In this document: piece after piece, positions 9,835 through 18,792 of the stretch
How the letters are laid out: each line of letters begins with the position of its first letter
How positions within the stretch are numbered: position 1 is the stretch's first letter
NCBI RefSeq assembly: GCF_012272855.1
Contig: NZ_JAAXCQ010000009.1
Coordinates: 124,001-188,000 of the forward strand
DNA length: 64,000 nt
Direction of reading: 5' to 3'
DNA from: Arenibacter sp. 6A1
GTDB lineage: Bacteria; Bacteroidota; Bacteroidia; Flavobacteriales; Flavobacteriaceae
Made by a program: the position numbers and the translations under genes
Notes under the pieces: model-generated
What the model was told of the DNA's origin: nothing
The model's database searches: none
Seen by the model: only the letters and a program-made list of their open reading frames with translations

Positions 9835-11874
9835 ATGAAAACATTAAAATATATATTTGGCATTAGCCTCATGGTATTGTTCTTTTTTAACTGTACCCGG
9901 GATGATAGTATCGATTTTTTGGATACTGTTGTTCCTCCCTCCAATATTTCGGCCCTATTTGCCATTTCACAAGATAACTCTGGAACGGTAACGATTACTC
10001 CGAACGGAGAAGGAGCAGTGTCTTTCGATATCTATTTTGGGGACGAGACTACAGAACCGGCAAATACTAAGCCAGGCGGGAATATCAGTCACACCTATGC
10101 AGAAGGTAGTTATTCGGTAAAAATAGTGGGTAAGGGCCTAACAGGCTTAAAAACGGAAGTCACGCAAGATTTGGTGGTTTCCTTTAAGGCTCCTGAAAAT
10201 TTGGTAGCTACTATATCGAATGACGCAGCAGTATCCAAAAAAGTAAATGTAACGGCTACCGCAGAATATGCGACCTCCTTTGATGTTTATTTTGGAGAGG
10301 AAGGTGCCGATGAGCCGGTATCGGCGAATATTGGCGAAACAGCTTCCTTTATATATCGGGAACCTGGGACCTATACCGTGAAGGTGGTGGCCAAGGGTGG
10401 TGCAATTGCTACCACAGAATATACCGAAGAATTTTTAGTTACGGAAATTGTACAACCTATAGCTTCGGCACCCAAACCACCTAGACGAGCCTCGCAAGAT
10501 GTTATTTCAATTTTCAGCAGTGTTTATTCCGATGAGACCGGGGCCGATTATTTCCCAGATTGGGGCCAAGGAGGCCAAGGTAGTAGTTGGGCAACTTTTG
10601 ATTTGGAAGGAGATGCCATGCTACAGTATATCAACTTAAGTTATCAAGGCATTCAGTTTGGAGCCGCAGTAGATGTAAGTGCCATGGAATATATTCATAT
10701 GGATGTGTGGACCTCCGATGTAACTAGAATAGAAACGTCACTGATCAGTGTGAGCAACGGTGAGAAACCGGTATGGACCGATCTTACCGCAGGTCAATGG
10801 ACCAGTATTAATATCCCTATTTCCTCCTTTACTGATCAAGGTCTTACCGTTGCCGATATCCATCAATTGAAATTTGTTGGGGAGCCATGGGCTAGTGGAA
10901 CAGTATTTATAGATAATATATACTTCTATAGGGCATCTACAGGAGGAGAAAGCAGTGTAACCCCGATTACTTTTGAGGTTCCGTATACATTGAGTTCTTT
11001 TGATGGGGGCGATATGGCTATTATCACCAATCCGGATACCAATGGCAATACGTCAGGTATGGTGGCACAATTGGTAAAAGGGGCAGGGCAGCCTTGGGCA
11101 GGATCTAAAATAACTGTTCCAACCCCGTTCTCCTTTATAAACGAAACAACAGTTACCCTAAAAGTATGGTCGCCTAGGGCCGGATTGAACCTTTTGATGA
11201 AATTTGAGGATGATACTCCCTGGCCAAATACCGTAGCTTCTGCAGAAGTAACGGCTACTACCACTGCTTCTGGACAGTGGGAGGAACTGAGCTTCGATTT
11301 TTCCGGCATTAGTACCGAAGTCGATTTTTATAACCTGGTGCTGATCATGGATAATGGAACAGTGGGAGATGGATCGGAGAACTTTACCGTTTTTGTAGAT
11401 GATATATCAGTTGAATCTTTTCTGGACTTTGAGCCACAACAAGCGCTAAGTAGTTTTGATGGCGGCGATATTTCTATTATTGCCAATCCGGATACCAATG
11501 GAAACACTTCGGAAATGGTAGCGCAAATGGTGAAAGGGGCCGGACAGCCATGGACAGGGTCCAAAATAACGGTCCCCGAACCCTTTTCGTTCTCATCTTC
11601 TACCAGCGTAACGGTAAAAGTATGGTCACCTAGAGTAGGGTTGAACCTGCTTATGAAATTTGAGGATGCTACCCCATGGCCAAACACCATCGCTTCTGCT
11701 GAGGTAACGGCCACCACTACCGTTTCTGGACAGTGGGAGGAATTGACCTTCGATTTTTCGGGAATTAGCACATCCGTAGATTTTACCAATCTAGTGCTGA
11801 TCATGGATAATGGAACTGTAGGGGATGGCTCCGCTAATTTTACCATTTATATCGATGACATTGAGCAAAAATAA
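9835..11874 (+). CDS. Surface glycan-binding lipoprotein with PKD and duplicated C-terminal domain
   Basis: 679 residues. Lipoprotein signal (cysteine 20, FFFNC). Two PKD-like beta-sandwich domains follow at roughly 35-115 and 118-205 (SYSVKIVGKG, TYTVKVVAKG). A carbohydrate-binding-like sandwich lies at about 220-370. Then come two near-identical 152-residue domains, residues 386-537 and 538 to near the end. Each has SSFDGGD, PDTNGNTS, VKGAGQPW, LLMKFEDxTPWPNT and LVLIMDNGTVGDGS. The third position after SusC/D is where surface glycan-binding proteins are usually encoded. In laminarin loci such proteins bind beta-1,3-glucan (inference). No catalytic motif was seen. Confidence 0.85.
   Translation: MKTLKYIFGISLMVLFFFNCTRDDSIDFLDTVVPPSNISALFAISQDNSGTVTITPNGEGAVSFDIYFGDETTEPANTKPGGNISHTYAEGSYSVKIVGKGLTGLKTEVTQDLVVSFKAPENLVATISNDAAVSKKVNVTATAEYATSFDVYFGEEGADEPVSANIGETASFIYREPGTYTVKVVAKGGAIATTEYTEEFLVTEIVQPIASAPKPPRRASQDVISIFSSVYSDETGADYFPDWGQGGQGSSWATFDLEGDAMLQYINLSYQGIQFGAAVDVSAMEYIHMDVWTSDVTRIETSLISVSNGEKPVWTDLTAGQWTSINIPISSFTDQGLTVADIHQLKFVGEPWASGTVFIDNIYFYRASTGGESSVTPITFEVPYTLSSFDGGDMAIITNPDTNGNTSGMVAQLVKGAGQPWAGSKITVPTPFSFINETTVTLKVWSPRAGLNLLMKFEDDTPWPNTVASAEVTATTTASGQWEELSFDFSGISTEVDFYNLVLIMDNGTVGDGSENFTVFVDDISVESFLDFEPQQALSSFDGGDISIIANPDTNGNTSEMVAQMVKGAGQPWTGSKITVPEPFSFSSSTSVTVKVWSPRVGLNLLMKFEDATPWPNTIASAEVTATTTVSGQWEELTFDFSGISTSVDFTNLVLIMDNGTVGDGSANFTIYIDDIEQK
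10990..11871 (+). repeat. In-frame tandem duplication of a 456-bp domain
   Basis: Two consecutive units, 10990-11445 and 11446-11871, encode the last two domains of the glycan-binding lipoprotein. The period is 456 bp, exactly 152 codons. Long stretches are identical at protein level, suggesting a fairly recent internal duplication rather than two separately acquired domains. Confidence 0.85.
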
Positions 11875-11990
11875 TAAGTCAAAATTTTAAAATGATATAA
11901 TGAAATGAACATGGCCCAAAACTGGTCGCAAATACGAATATAGCCATGGGAATTACATAGGACCGTTAAAAATATAATAAATCGCTACAC

Positions 11991-13619
11991 ATGAAACATA
12001 TAATCTATAGTTCGATATTTCTCTTACTCTCCCTTGGGTGTTATAGTTGCCAGGAAGAGGACATATCGGTAGGGGAGATAATAGCTCCGTCAAACATTTT
12101 AATAACAGCATCAATCGTGGGTACGGATGCAGATAACCCTTATGGGGATGGCAGTGGTACGGTACATTTTAGCGCCGAAGCAGATAATGCCTTAAGCTAC
12201 CAATTTGTCTATAACGATGAAGTAGTGGCCTCTCCTTCAGGGGCAAAGACCTATAATTTCTCCAATACGGGACTACATACTTATACGGTTACCGTGGTGG
12301 CCATTGGTACCGGTGGCCTGTCTTCCAGTGCTTCCGTTGAGGTGGAAGTATTAGCCTTATACGAACCTCCTGCCGACCTGTTGACCATGCTAACGGCCAA
12401 CAGTTCTAGGGAATGGAGAATTAAAGCTGAAGCGGCAGGACACTTTGGATTGGGACCTGTAGGAGGCTCTATAATTGCCGAGTGGTTCTCTGCACCCGCA
12501 TTTGATAAGGCTGTTACCGGAATGTACGATGATCGTTTTATTTTTAACGCCGACGGTACTTTTACCCATAAAACCCAGGGAACTATATTTGGAAAGGCCG
12601 CAATTATAGATGTTGATTTAGGGCCTACTAACGAGGACACTCCCAACGATTGCTGTCAGGAATATGAGAACTACCCCCTTGATGATTACAGTGCTAATTG
12701 GTCACTTTCTGCACCTGGTGGTGTAGAGACCTTGAGCTTATCTGGGATAGGATTTATAGGCTTCTATATCGGAGGGTCGCACCAATACGAAATCTTTAGA
12801 CGCTCCGCGAATGAAATGGTCCTAAGGACAACGGATTGGAATAATGAATTTGATTGGTGGTTTGTGCTAACTACCGAAGAGGAAGCCGCAGATAATGAGG
12901 TAGACGTAAACTATACCAATTTAATATGGTCCGATGAATTTGATGCCAATGGCGCACCAAATCCGGCTAAATGGACCTACGATGAAGGTGTAGGGGATAA
13001 TGGATGGGGCAATGGCGAATCTCAATTTTATACTAAACGTGCTGATAATGTAGTGGTAGAAGATGGCTCGTTAAAAATTACGGCCAAGGCAGAAAGCTAT
13101 GAAGGAAGTGATTATACTTCGGCCCGAATAAAAACCCAAGGCCTGTTTGGTTTTACCTATGGTAGGGTCGATGTAAGGGCAAAACTTCCCGAAGGGGGCG
13201 GTACTTGGCCTGCTATTTGGATGCTGGGCGCTAATTTTGATACCGTAGGATGGCCCGCAACAGGGGAAATAGATATTATGGAGCATGTTGGCAATAACCC
13301 AAATGTGGTTCAAGCAGCAATACATACGCCATCGAGTAGTGGGGCAACGGTAAATATCGGTAGTAAAACGCTGAATAACGTTGCTTCGGAATTCCACGTC
13401 TATTCCGTGAACTGGTCCGAAGATGAGATATCTTTTTTAGTAGATGATGAACTCTATTATACCTATAAACCCGAAACCAAAGATGCCAATACCTGGCCCT
13501 TCAACGCAGATCAGTTTATTATTCTGAATGTGGCCATGGGCGGAAACTTGGGAGGTGACATTGATGCTGCTTTTTCAGAATCGGTGATGGAAATAGATTA
13601 TGTAAGGGTATACCAATAA
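11991..13619 (+). CDS. GH16 endo-beta-1,3-glucanase (laminarinase-type) lipoprotein
   Basis: 542 residues. Lipoprotein signal with a cysteine at 17 or 20 (LSLGC, YSC). A PKD-like domain spans about 30-120, and an uncharacterised middle region about 125-295 (SSREWRIK; NDCCQEYENY). The C-terminal GH16 catalytic domain (about 305-542) starts LIWSDEFDANG. The catalytic signature GEIDIMEHVG places the nucleophile at Glu426, the assisting Asp at 428 and the acid/base at Glu431. GPNPAK-like start, FGRVDVRAKLP and GTWPAIWMLG also match laminarinases. It would cut beta-1,3-glucan at the cell surface. It is the last gene before a strong terminator at 13651. A 116-base gap separates it from the upstream lipoprotein. 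Confidence 0.93.
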   Translation: MKHIIYSSIFLLLSLGCYSCQEEDISVGEIIAPSNILITASIVGTDADNPYGDGSGTVHFSAEADNALSYQFVYNDEVVASPSGAKTYNFSNTGLHTYTVTVVAIGTGGLSSSASVEVEVLALYEPPADLLTMLTANSSREWRIKAEAAGHFGLGPVGGSIIAEWFSAPAFDKAVTGMYDDRFIFNADGTFTHKTQGTIFGKAAIIDVDLGPTNEDTPNDCCQEYENYPLDDYSANWSLSAPGGVETLSLSGIGFIGFYIGGSHQYEIFRRSANEMVLRTTDWNNEFDWWFVLTTEEEAADNEVDVNYTNLIWSDEFDANGAPNPAKWTYDEGVGDNGWGNGESQFYTKRADNVVVEDGSLKITAKAESYEGSDYTSARIKTQGLFGFTYGRVDVRAKLPEGGGTWPAIWMLGANFDTVGWPATGEIDIMEHVGNNPNVVQAAIHTPSSSGATVNIGSKTLNNVASEFHVYSVNWSEDEISFLVDDELYYTYKPETKDANTWPFNADQFIILNVAMGGNLGGDIDAAFSESVMEIDYVRVYQ

Positions 13620-13650
13620 TCTCTTTATAGGTGAGTATTGGGTAAAGAAG

Positions 13651-13679
13651 AAAAGGCTAGTCGCGTACTAGCCTTTTTA
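13651..13679 (+). terminator. Intrinsic terminator after GH16
   Basis: AAAAGGCTAGT, a five-base loop CGCGT, then ACTAGCCTTTTT. An 11-base stem is extended by the A and T tracts. It should end the SusC-to-GH16 transcript and separates GH17 from it. Confidence 0.85.
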
Positions 13680-13776
13680 GTATCCATTGTTAAAGGAATA
13701 ACCCGGATAAATGGCCTTGTGGCTTATGTGGTGCTTTGATGTTTTTTTAAAACCAGGTTTTTATAATGATAGGGAG

Positions 13777-15597
13777 ATGAAATATGGAATAAGGTTAGTG
13801 GGGTACATCGTTATAGTACTGATGCTGGGTGGTTGTTGGGAGACTCGTAAAGAAGTACCCGATAAAGCTGCGAAAGATATTTTGGGAAATCCGGAATATA
13901 GGGCGTTTTCTTACGGAGGTTACCGACATAAAACTCGCGATACAGTGCCAACTGTTGCCGAATTAAAAGACGATATGAGGCTCTTATCGGCAATGGGTAC
14001 AAAGCTACTGCGAACCTATAATACCCAGCAATATGGTGAAGCCGCCAACCTTCTCAAAGCTATCAAAGAATTGCAGGAAGAAGATCCTAGCTTTGAAATG
14101 TATGTAATGTTAGGGGCTTGGATAGAATGCGAAGCGGCATGGACCCGATACCCGAATCACGCTGCCGAAAATATTGAAAACAATACCGCTGAGATTGAAG
14201 CCGCTATAGCATTGGCCAATTCCTATCCCGGAATTGTTAAAATGATCGCGGTGGGCAATGAGGCTATGGTGCAGTGGGCAGGGAATTATTTTGTGGTCCC
14301 CAAGATTATTTTAAATTGGGTAAATCATTTACAGGCCTTTAAAAAATCGGGCGGACTTCCGGCCGATATCTTGATTACCAGTTCTGATAATTACGAATCT
14401 TGGGGTGGAGGCGATAAAAGCTATCATTCAAAAGACCTGGAAAATCTACTCCTAGCCGTAGATTTTGTATCCCTTCATACCTCTCCTTTTCATGATACGT
14501 ATTACGACCCACAATTTTGGGGGGTACCAGAGAAAGAAGAAAATTTATCCGATGTCCAGAAATTGGAAGCAGCTATGCTTCGGGCTGTAGAACACGCAAA
14601 GAGTCAGTACCAATCCTGCGCCGATTATATCACAAGTTTAGGTATCGACAAACCAATTCATATAGGGGAAACGGGCTGGGCCGGCAAAGCGAGTACCTTC
14701 TATGGTAACACGGGTTCCCGAGCTGCAGATGAATACAAAATGAAATTGTATTATGAGCATATACGGAGCTGGACCGATGCTGCAGGGATATCCTGTTTTT
14801 ATTTTGAAGCCTTTGATGAACAATGGAAAGACCCAAGCAATGTTAAAGGGTCGGAAAATCATTTTGGGCTTATAAACCAAAATGGAGAAGCAAAATATGC
14901 CTTGTGGAAAGAAGTTGATCAAGGTGTGTTTAATGGGTTGACCAGAAATGGGTTGCCCATCACCAAAACCTATAATGGAGATGCCTCTGCCTTAATGACA
15001 GAGGTGTTGTTACCGCCTTTAGCTAGCGAAATGGGAGTGTTGGAGATTACAACAGTGAATGATTTTTACCAGACCGGGGATCGAATAAAGGAGGATAATT
15101 ACGTAATTATACACGAATCCTGGTCACCGAATGATGCGCCTAACGCTACCTTCCCCAGTTCAAAAATTAAGTTGAATTCTTGGGAAGGTAGCTGCGAAAT
15201 AAGAATGAACAAGGAAGGTATCATAGAGATAGATACCGGAATAGGGTATTGGTGGGGATGTGCCTTAGAATTAAAAACTGTCGGTAGGGGAGAAAATTTA
15301 TCAAACTTTAAAGATGGCACTTTAAATTTTGAAATAATGGGCACTACTAAATCCTCTTTCAAGCTCGGCTTTCAGACAGGTGCTTTTTCCCAAGGAAATT
15401 TGGTGAATAACTATATCACTTTTGGACAGGATGATACATATAGGTTAGCGGAAGAATGGACGAAATTTGCTGTTCCAATTTCAAAATTGGTAGAGAAAGA
15501 TGCGATGACCAATGTTACGGCATTGCTTTTTTTTAGGGGAGATCATGATTTTGATGGGAAGAAAATTTTTATCAAAAACATCTTTTATTCAAGATAG
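13777..15597 (+). CDS. GH17 beta-1,3-glucanase lipoprotein with C-terminal beta-sandwich
   Basis: 606 residues from ATG 13777, which gives a clean lipoprotein signal (cysteine 20, LMLGGC). An earlier in-frame start at 13711 would prepend 22 residues and hide the signal. The GH17 barrel spans about 40-400: acid/base in AVGNEAM (Glu162) and nucleophile in HIGETGWAG (Glu298), both at the expected strands. Residues about 425-606 form a second domain that looks like a glycan-binding sandwich. Known bacterial GH17 enzymes act on beta-1,3-glucans such as laminarin, complementing GH16. It lies downstream of a terminator, so it probably has its own promoter in 13680-13776. Confidence 0.9.
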   Translation: MKYGIRLVGYIVIVLMLGGCWETRKEVPDKAAKDILGNPEYRAFSYGGYRHKTRDTVPTVAELKDDMRLLSAMGTKLLRTYNTQQYGEAANLLKAIKELQEEDPSFEMYVMLGAWIECEAAWTRYPNHAAENIENNTAEIEAAIALANSYPGIVKMIAVGNEAMVQWAGNYFVVPKIILNWVNHLQAFKKSGGLPADILITSSDNYESWGGGDKSYHSKDLENLLLAVDFVSLHTSPFHDTYYDPQFWGVPEKEENLSDVQKLEAAMLRAVEHAKSQYQSCADYITSLGIDKPIHIGETGWAGKASTFYGNTGSRAADEYKMKLYYEHIRSWTDAAGISCFYFEAFDEQWKDPSNVKGSENHFGLINQNGEAKYALWKEVDQGVFNGLTRNGLPITKTYNGDASALMTEVLLPPLASEMGVLEITTVNDFYQTGDRIKEDNYVIIHESWSPNDAPNATFPSSKIKLNSWEGSCEIRMNKEGIIEIDTGIGYWWGCALELKTVGRGENLSNFKDGTLNFEIMGTTKSSFKLGFQTGAFSQGNLVNNYITFGQDDTYRLAEEWTKFAVPISKLVEKDAMTNVTALLFFRGDHDFDGKKIFIKNIFYSR

Positions 15598-16029
15598 TAG
15601 TAAGCGGTGAGCTCATGCTTAAGCGGGGGCTTTCTTAGAAATAGCGAAACAACCATTATAATTCAATTCCTTCTTTGCCTAAGTATCCGGAGGAGCTCGC
15701 CTTTCGGTGCCGTCATTTGTTTGTGTTTTTGGGCGTTCCCTCCTTCGTCGGGCGGGCGCTACGCTGTATCCCTTGCTCCGCTGCGGGGATGCCGCTGCGA
15801 TCCCTAACGCGGGGCATTGGAAAAATGAGGCCATTGGTATATGCGTTAAACGATTTAAGAATACCAACAACGTCCATAAATTAAAAGCTGCTGGTATATG
15901 TATATTTTTTCGGTATAGGAATAGGATAATGGCCCAATTTTTTAGATTTTTATTCAAGTAAAAAAGCAGCTACTAAATATTGCTTAGAGAAGGGCTAACC
16001 GAATATCACCAATAAAAGTAAGTGTCAAA
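15598..16029. other. Intergenic region with repeat copy 2
   Basis: No gene supported. About 160 bases of it are the long-form intergenic repeat (15652-15812). Short open frames across the repeat are GC-rich artefacts with no start context or family resemblance. The rest (15813-16029) is AT-rich leader for the acetyltransferase gene. Confidence 0.6.
15652..15812 (+). repeat. Intergenic structured repeat, copy 2 (long form)
   Basis: The core at 15731-15812 begins GGGCGTTCCC and ends CCCTAACGCG. It matches copy 1 over the core and also over about 80 bp upstream, including AAGTATCCGGAGGAGCTCG. Same orientation as copy 1. Confidence 0.85.
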
Positions 16030-16554
16030 ATGAGTATCGAACGACTTGAAATAAGAAATGCTAGGCCCGAAGAATTTGACGATATCGGAAAATTATTAGT
16101 AAAGGTGTACTCTCAATTAGAAGGTTTTCCGAAAGAATCGGAACAGCCAGCGTATTATAAAAAACTCTTAAATGTTGGAAAACTCACCGAAAAGGAAAAT
16201 ACGGCACTAATAGTTGCTGTTTCAGATACCAATAAAGTGGTCGGGGCCGTGGTATATTTTAGTGACATGGAAAATTATGGTTCGGGAGGCACAGCAACAG
16301 CCATAAAAAATGCTTCCGGATTTAGATTATTGGCGGTCGACACGTCGACAAGAGGAAAAGGAATAGGGAAAATGCTCTGTAGGGAGTGCATTCAGCGAGC
16401 GAAAAAAATGAACCATGATCAGCTTTATATACACTCTACCGAATCCATGAAAATTGCAAGGAAGATGTACGAAGGATTGGGTTTTTTGAGATGTAAAGAG
16501 ATCGATTTTATGCAAGGAGAGCTTCCTGTATATGGGTTTAGATTAGCTATATAA
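16030..16554 (+). CDS. GNAT-family N-acetyltransferase
   Basis: 174 residues. The N-terminus IRNARPEEFDDIGKLL is a typical GNAT first strand and helix. The acetyl-CoA pyrophosphate loop is seen in LLAVDTSTRGKGIGKMLC (R/Q-x-x-G-x-G/A type, residues about 98-115), and the C-terminal strand region is YEGLGFLRCKEIDF. It would transfer an acetyl group from acetyl-CoA to an amine. The substrate cannot be told from sequence. It is a stand-alone gene with an A-rich leader. Confidence 0.85.
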   Translation: MSIERLEIRNARPEEFDDIGKLLVKVYSQLEGFPKESEQPAYYKKLLNVGKLTEKENTALIVAVSDTNKVVGAVVYFSDMENYGSGGTATAIKNASGFRLLAVDTSTRGKGIGKMLCRECIQRAKKMNHDQLYIHSTESMKIARKMYEGLGFLRCKEIDFMQGELPVYGFRLAI

Positions 16555-16748
16555 CTTGTTTTAAAAACGGCAATTCACGATTGTATTCAGGCATGGCAGA
16601 AGCTTAGATGAGTAATGGGTAAATATCCTGCTGAACGTGGTGAATAGCGTGGTTTCTACAAGGGGAGAATTTTAAATCTGGCCATTATATGATATTTGAT
16701 ATGACGATTGTAAATCACTTTACTAAAAAAGGAAGTGCTGGTAAAAAC

Positions 16749-16793
16749 AAAGCCGGTCGGCCATAGATTAAAGAAGGTCTTTGGCTTTTTTTT
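16749..16793 (+). terminator. Possible terminator hairpin before the DHFR remnant
   Basis: AAAGCC at 16750 can pair with GGCTTT at 16783, with an inner AAAG/CTTT stem, followed by a run of eight T. The loop is long and the inner pairing weak, so this is tentative. It lies about where the missing N-terminal codons of the next gene would be. Confidence 0.35.
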
Positions 16794-16800
16794 CTGAATT

Positions 16801-17304
16801 CAGGGGTAAATTGCTAGCAAACAAGGAGAATTAGACTGGTTAGAGATCATTCCAAACCCTGAGGGTTCGGACTTGGGGTTTGTAAAATTCATGGCGGGGA
16901 TAGATGCAATTGTCATGGGAAGAAACACCTTTGAAACGGTTTGTAGTTTTGAAGGGGAATGGCCTTTTAGCAAGCCCGTCTTTGTCCTCAGTACAACGAT
17001 GGTCTCCATTCCAGCCCCATATCATGAAAAAGCAATTCTTGTAAAAGGGACATTGCCGGCGATATTGAAATCGATCCATGAAAAGGGGTACAAAAACCTG
17101 TATATCGATGGGGGTCTAACCATTCAGAGTTTTTTAAAAGAAGATTTAATCGATGAATTAATAATAACCACCATCCCTATTGTATTGGGAGAAGGTATTC
17201 CCCTGTTTGGAGAAATCCCTAGATCTCTCGTATTTGAACATCTAAGTTCAGAAGTTTTTCTATATCAAATAGTACAAAGTTCTTATAAAGGAAAAAGGAA
17301 GTAG
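16801..17304 (+). pseudogene. Dihydrofolate reductase/RibD C-terminal-like protein, decayed 5' end
   Basis: The frame encodes a RibD-C/DHFR-like protein: IDAIVMGRNTFETV, FVLSTT, LYIDGGLTIQSFL and the C-terminal IPIVLGEGIPLFG are characteristic. The homologous frame continues upstream of the first usable start (TTG 16873) through GELDWLEIIPNPEGSD, which family members have, to IASKQG. There an in-frame TAA at 16807 sits where members have tyrosine in DGYIA, with another TGA just before. No alternative ATG restores the first beta-strand. A 143-residue product from TTG 16873 would lack that strand, against about 175-180 residues normally. I therefore call it a probable pseudogene, though a short translated form is possible. 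Confidence 0.65.
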
Positions 17305-17542
17305 CATCCAATAGTAAACTCAAGTCCGTTTGGGAAGCTTATAAAAAAATAATAGGGCATTATGGATTTTATTATCTAGTGTGCTGATAGTTAGTGTATA
17401 ATGGTTATATTTATAATAGGTGTTTAACCGCTACGGTATGTGCTTACCGTTTTTCCTGCATACCATTTTTATCCCCCACTTTATCTTAGGTTGTCACAAT
17501 TGGAAAAATTTAATTTTTATTCATTATTAAAACGCTACTCCA

Positions 17543-18274
17543 ATGATCAAAGTTTCAGAAATAGCCCCAGATTGCTATCGGATATCGGTATTTGTCAAAG
17601 ATTTTAACTTACAATTCAACCATTTCTTACTCCTGGACGATGAGCCTATGTTATATCATGCCGGCATGCGGAATATGTTTCCGGTGGTACTCGAAGCTGT
17701 TCGAAAAATTATTGATCCCTCCAAGCTTATGTGGATCGGATTTAGTCATTTTGAAGTAGATGAGTGCGGGGCACTTAACGAATGGCTACAGGTTGCTCCC
17801 CATGCCAAAGCTGTTTGTTCTGAAGCGGGTGCTATCGTTAATATGGGCGATTTTGCGATAAGACCGGCCCATGCCATGTCCGGAAATGCAATTTTAAACA
17901 CAGGGAAACATAAATATCGATTTATTAGAACACCTCATTTGCCACATGGTTGGGATGCTGGGGTGCTGTTCGAAGAAACTAACGGAACCTTGTTGTGTTC
18001 GGATTTATTTCATCAAAATGGCAATGTGGCCGATATTACGGATAAAGACATTTTGGAACCTCATAGAAAATCGATGCTCGAGTATGAACAAGGCCCTTTA
18101 ATGGAATATACGCCCTATACCCATCAAACGTCAAAAATTCTTTATTCCTTGGCAGATCTAAAACCAAAAACACTGGCGACTATGCATGGTTCTTCATTTT
18201 ATGGGGACTGTAGCCAGGCACTGAGAGATTTAAATGGAGTGATGAAAGACCTTTGGGGCGATAAAAGTAGGTAG
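17543..18274 (+). CDS. Flavodiiron-like metallo-beta-lactamase-fold hydrolase
   Basis: 243 residues. The metal motif is the flavodiiron type: SHFEVDECG (His-x-Glu-x-Asp) near residue 72, PHLPHGWDAG near 132, CSDLFHQNG near 152 and MHGSSF near 213. In flavodiiron proteins this fold holds a di-iron centre that reduces oxygen or nitric oxide. Here the C-terminal flavodoxin domain is absent, so it belongs to the stand-alone ODP-type group, whose role is often unclear. Glutamate and aspartate in the first motif support a di-iron rather than a di-zinc site. It is alone between short intergenic gaps. Confidence 0.8.
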   Translation: MIKVSEIAPDCYRISVFVKDFNLQFNHFLLLDDEPMLYHAGMRNMFPVVLEAVRKIIDPSKLMWIGFSHFEVDECGALNEWLQVAPHAKAVCSEAGAIVNMGDFAIRPAHAMSGNAILNTGKHKYRFIRTPHLPHGWDAGVLFEETNGTLLCSDLFHQNGNVADITDKDILEPHRKSMLEYEQGPLMEYTPYTHQTSKILYSLADLKPKTLATMHGSSFYGDCSQALRDLNGVMKDLWGDKSR

Positions 18275-18415
18275 GATAGCTCAAAAAGATAAGGATCGTT
18301 TATACAAATCACCAAGGAATGGGGGGCATCAAAATAAAAAATGATTGAATTGTCTTTTAGGTCAATAAAATGGTCGACAGTCGTTTTAAAAATCAGAAAA
18401 ATGCTTCGATGAATT

Positions 18416-18706
18416 ATGGCTAGATTAAAAAAAATAAATGTGCTTGCATTGGCAAAATTCCAGGCTGTTTTAATGGCGCCTTTGGGAATGATTACCGGAA
18501 TCATATACTCATTCGGAGGAACTGTCTATGATATAATAAGCACTGGGTCTGTGAATTATGGTACCGCGCTCGCATATGTAGCATTAGTAGTGCAGCCAAT
18601 TATGTTTGCGATTGTCGGTTTTCTAATAGGGATAGTCGAAGCATTACTTTATAATTTAATAGCAAAAAGATTTGGTGGTATGAACATCGAATTGGATCAA
18701 AATTAG
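18416..18706 (+). CDS. Small two-helix membrane protein
   Basis: 96 residues with two clear hydrophobic segments (about 14-36 and 50-82) and a charged N-terminus MARLKKINVLAL. The N-terminal KINVLALAKFQAVLMAPLG followed by a glycine-rich helix and the C-terminal IVEALLYNLIAKRFGG recall small DUF3566-like membrane proteins, but this is a resemblance by eye only. Function unknown. A strong bidirectional terminator follows at 18753. Confidence 0.6.
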   Translation: MARLKKINVLALAKFQAVLMAPLGMITGIIYSFGGTVYDIISTGSVNYGTALAYVALVVQPIMFAIVGFLIGIVEALLYNLIAKRFGGMNIELDQN

Positions 18707-18752
18707 GGAAGATAGACCTTAGGATTTGAGGTTGATTTGGACATAGCATTAT

Positions 18753-18787
18753 AAAAAAAAAGGCTTTGCTACCAGCAAAGCCTTTTC
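18753..18787. terminator. Bidirectional intrinsic terminator
   Basis: A-tract, then GGCTTTGCT, loop ACC, AGCAAAGCC and a T-tract. A 9-base GC-containing stem lies between two convergent genes (the small membrane protein and the universal stress protein) and can serve both. Confidence 0.88.
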
Positions 18788-18792
18788 TTGTG

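Noticed and set aside
15607-15961. Several overlapping short open frames in repeat copy 2
   Set aside because: They arise from the GC-rich repeat core in all frames and both strands, and the frames are not kept between copies.
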